The notes under the pieces: model-generated
Databases searched by the model: none
What the model saw: only the letters and a program-made list of their open reading frames with translations
What the model was told of the DNA's origin: nothing
Position numbers and translations under genes: made by a program
Assembly: GCA_001687465.1 (NCBI GenBank)
Contig: LVLI01001063.1
Span: forward strand, 1 to 19,573
DNA: 19,573 nucleotides
Reading direction: 5' to 3'
Origin: Halocafeteria seosinensis
Taxonomy: Eukaryota; Sar; Bigyra; Bicosoecida
In this document: in pieces, positions 16,901 through 19,573 of the stretch
Position numbering within the stretch: position 1 is the first letter of the stretch
How the letters are laid out: each line of letters begins with the position of its first letter

Positions 16901-19573
16901 TCACCAATATACAGTTCCTCGTCCTCCAGCTCCTCTGCCGCAACGCCTAATATTTGCGACAATGATGACGAATCAGCGTGAAGAATCTGATGCTTATTCC
17001 GGTCGTTATCGAACAGTATAAAACTTTCATCTGTTTGAGGACTGTGTAGCACTGCGGAGAAACGAGGGGATGCCGTTGCATCGTCGACTCGTGGAGGAAT
17101 CTCGCGTATTTTCATGACCAATGGTATTAAATTCGATGAACCGGTAAGTCCGAACAATGACCGCACCGTGTTTAGCAAAGCTCCTCTACCTGTACTACCG
17201 AATTTCGTCAAATATGTGCTATGGAGTGCGGAAAAAGGTCTGGGTATGAGGATACTAATGTTGTTTCCAATGAGATCTCCAGACGATATTCTGTAAGTCG
17301 AATTTACGAATACCTCTCGGTCTCTCCAATACGTTGGCAAGCAGGCAACGTACCCGAAGAGACTACAAGCCGCGGTGTTTACTTCGACAATTTCGCCAGC
17401 AGAGGACGGATCTCCTGAAATAACAATCACGGCACTATGTTCGTCTTCACCAAGCGAGTCTGCATCATTAAATTGAATTATCGATTGCATTGCCTGTCCT
17501 TTCCAGCCTTCAATACATACCACGGAGCTGCTCCTTAAAATTGTATCGTTCTATTTTAGATTGAGTAGCCTTTCCCGATGACTCTTCGATTCGGTCGGCC
17601 TTGCTCAGATATGTCTGAGCCAATTCCTCTTCGCCTCTCAGGGTGCGGGCGAAATTTCCATATGAGCGAAGAGCACTTACACTCTCTGGATTCAACTTAA
17701 GACAGTCCTTATACAAACTATCCGCTTTGGACAGAGCCTTTGTTATTTGCTCCGCGTCCTGGTCCAGTTGGCTGATCCGCGGAACTGGAGCCATCAAAGA
17801 GCTCCAAAGGTGATGCACTATCTTGTAAACATTGGTCTCTTCTTCAGTAGCTTGAGCCCACTTTTGATCGAAGAGAACGCGGTCGACTGCATTGAGCTCT
17901 TGGGATGAGTTCGCGGTCGAGCCCTCCCGGATTTGGCGCAGCCTTTGGTACACTACGAAGCGAATGTCTGGAGCGTTGCACATCCTTTTCGCTTGACTCA
18001 GTGCTCTCATTTCCATGTACAGATTATCCATATAATGCTTGAAGAAAGTTGATGCTTCAAAAAGGACATTCCCGCTATCTGGGAACTTATCCATCATACT
18101 ACGGTACGCTCTTTCAATATCTCCCTGCAAAGACTCTAGAGTGTCAACATGGACAGAATAACTCCCGAGCTCAAGTAGACGCGCTTCCTCCATTGGAATA
18201 CGCAGTTTTGTTTCATCCTGTGAGGAATTATTCTTGTTCAGTAGGCTTGACGATTCGTCATCATCATGTTCTGAGGTCCCAAGAAACTGCTCATAGCGAC
18301 CATACACCCTTTTCAGGGTTTCGTAAATATGAATTCGCCTTCGCGCCCAAATGCTAATCTCATACGAATACTGTAGAGTGTTAAACGGCTTCCCTAATAC
18401 GGCGGTGTGCATCATTCGGCAAGCCAGGCTCCCTCCAATGCAAGCCAGAGGAATCCCTACTAGCAATAACAAGTTTACGTCGCGGCTAGGATTGACTACC
18501 AATACGAGCGATGCTGCAAGTTGCAACAAGTACGTTTGTTACTCTCCGTTCTGACATCGTCGGCGATTGGGACGAGATCACTCACCTAGTGTAGCCATGA
18601 AATATCCTCCAGCGAAGGCCGATTTAAGCTCATTTATATGGAAATTCACATAAGGCATGGCCACCAGGTATGTCGACAGGAACGTCACAGCACTTATTAA
18701 GAGAAGTGTCTGTCCTAGCCAAGGGCTCATGCTATCTGCTAATAACGTGAAAAATATTGACAAAGCTACCTTGTTAGCCAGCATCGCAACGTCCCCGCGC
18801 CCTGCACGATAAGATGAACCTTGCATTTCCGCAGCTAATTGTTTCTCCTGAATGGCTCCCAACATACCGTGAACTTGAGCCGATAGAACTTTCGAAGTGA
18901 TGTCTCTGTCAAAGAAGACCGATGCCATAAAAACAGCCAGAAGTATAAAAAGAGGTAGTAAGATGGCCGCTAAACTGGAAACGGCAATGTGAGTGTCCTG
19001 ATAGCAGTCAACCGAAGAGTGCACCATCCAAGTATTCTCATCCGTGCATAGGAACGTTTGCAGCAGGATTGAGAGAAACGGCAGAAAAAGAATCGTAGAG
19101 GAGAGCATTGCCATAGAGCGAAGCAATTTGAGAGAGAACGCACTTTGGTTCGAATTAACACTGCACCACCAAGTATTCCTCAGAGAAAGAGAAATATCTA
19201 GGTTGAAGCCTTGATTCTTACCTAAATTTGTAACCAATGAGTACTACGAGTCCCACAAACACGGTGACCCACACCAACGTAATAACGTAGATGAAGACCC
19301 AGAACCCCTCTCCAAGTCGTTCGATTGCTTTCCTGCTGAAACTGAGCCACGAAAGGAAGGAACCTAACAGACCATTTAAACCCGACGTGGAGTGCTCCTC
19401 GGTTACTTGGAAGATGAGTTCCAAAGGGAACACCAGAAGCTGAAAGAAGTCGACAACGATACTGAGCACAAAGAACCACGGGAGTACCCGCGTATCTTTT
19501 GCACAGAGATACAGCGTCTCGTAGAGTCCATCTGACAATTGAAAAGACAAAGGCGATGAGTTTCCGAAAGACG
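13954..19573 (-). CDS. TmcB/TmcC-like multi-pass membrane protein with TPR-like and PAS regions (5' partial, 5 exons)
   Basis: Five minus-strand exons splice in phase: 19573-19222, 19178-18586, 18513-17521, 17459-17354 and 17290-13954. They give about 1,792 residues ending at TAA 13956-13954; the start lies beyond the right edge. In order: about six hydrophobic helices (exons 1-3); a soluble TPR-like helical region (about 18350-17530) with acidic and Glu-rich stretches; a PAS domain (about 17460-17000) with 'AVIVISGDP', 'VNTAACSLFG' and, after splicing, 'DLIGNNISILIPRPF'; a Ser/charged linker; then four more helices near 15930, 15350, 14850 and 14170. The last four helices bracket two helical ectodomain-like segments of roughly 170-190 residues, joined by an acidic cytosolic linker (EESDDGDDESAGEDHEND). 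This order matches the TmcB/TmcC family of protists. A sensory or signalling role is inferred; ligand and output are unknown. No kinase or cyclase domain is visible. Confidence 0.85.
17291..17353 (-). other. intron 4 of the TmcB-like gene (63 nt, in frame, no stop)
   Basis: The donor is GTACGT after TTCGG, and the acceptor is TCGACTTACAG. The segment is 63 nt (21 codons) without a stop, so it reads through as coding. It would insert 21 residues in the PAS core between 'ACSLFG' and 'ISSGDLIGNN'. Removing it gives the contiguous PAS pattern, which is the reason for calling an intron. Confidence 0.75.
17460..17520 (-). other. intron 3 of the TmcB-like gene (61 nt)
   Basis: The donor is GTATGT right after CTCCGTG, and the acceptor is TTTAATGATGCAG. 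The phase-1 join rebuilds GAC and gives 'KEQLRD' followed by 'SLGEDEHSAVIVISGDP'. It bypasses the TGA that ends the upstream ORF and leads straight into the PAS domain. Confidence 0.7.
18514..18585 (-). other. intron 2 of the TmcB-like gene (72 nt)
   Basis: The donor is GTGAGT after CTAG, and the acceptor is CAACTTGCAG. Splicing at phase 1 rebuilds a GCA codon and removes an in-frame TGA. The flanking segments become a continuous membrane region ('MATLA' joined to 'SLVLVVNP'). Confidence 0.8.
19179..19221 (-). other. intron 1 of the TmcB-like gene (43 nt)
   Basis: The upstream ORF runs into TAA exactly at the donor GTAAGA, and the downstream ORF resumes after a pyrimidine-rich tract ending CTGAG. 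Splicing rebuilds an AGG codon and joins '...LIGYKF' to 'RNTWWCSVN'. The intron is unusually short but frame-correct. Confidence 0.7.

Overview
The window looks like nuclear DNA from a unicellular eukaryote, most likely a stramenopile alga such as a diatom; moderate base composition by eye and compact genes would fit Phaeodactylum or a relative. The evidence is GT-AG introns that restore reading frame, a giant secreted or membrane protein built from FG-GAP repeats, BspA-type leucine-rich repeats and GCC2/GCC3 cysteine repeats, and a TmcB/TmcC-like multi-pass PAS protein. These architectures are typical of free-living protists. The species call is inference. There are no bacterial operons, RNA genes, CRISPR arrays or intact mobile elements that I can support.

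Layout: all supportable genes lie on the minus strand, so they read right to left. (1) From the right edge to 13954 is a TmcB/TmcC-like sensor of about 1,790 visible residues in five exons, with its 5' end outside the window. One 63-nt intron is invisible to ORF calling because it is in frame and stop-free, and it interrupts the PAS domain. (2) 12.0-13.95 kb is mostly non-coding, with a doubtful 144-codon ORF and a small hairpin. (3) 11929-9999 holds an unrecognised protein: a 473-codon main ORF with a restriction-endonuclease-like IEIK motif near its end. Upstream frames join to it through three very short putative introns (42, 38 and 36 nt), giving a 604-residue model that starts at a good ATG. 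The gene carries an almost perfect 53-bp inverted repeat in its coding sequence and ends among three palindromes. (4) 8953 (or further upstream) to 1277 is the giant FG-GAP/LRR/cysteine-rich/transmembrane protein of at least 2,558 residues. Its LRR region has clear signs of internal duplication. (5) 1-1276 contains a 17-bp repeat in two pairs and coding-like minus-strand fragments of an unresolved small gene.

Function: the two large genes are both cell-surface proteins. One is an adhesion- or recognition-type ectodomain protein with about 60 LRRs. The other is a multi-pass sensor with a cytosolic PAS domain and two putative ectodomains. Both point to sensing or contact at the cell surface, but nothing in the sequence shows that they work together.
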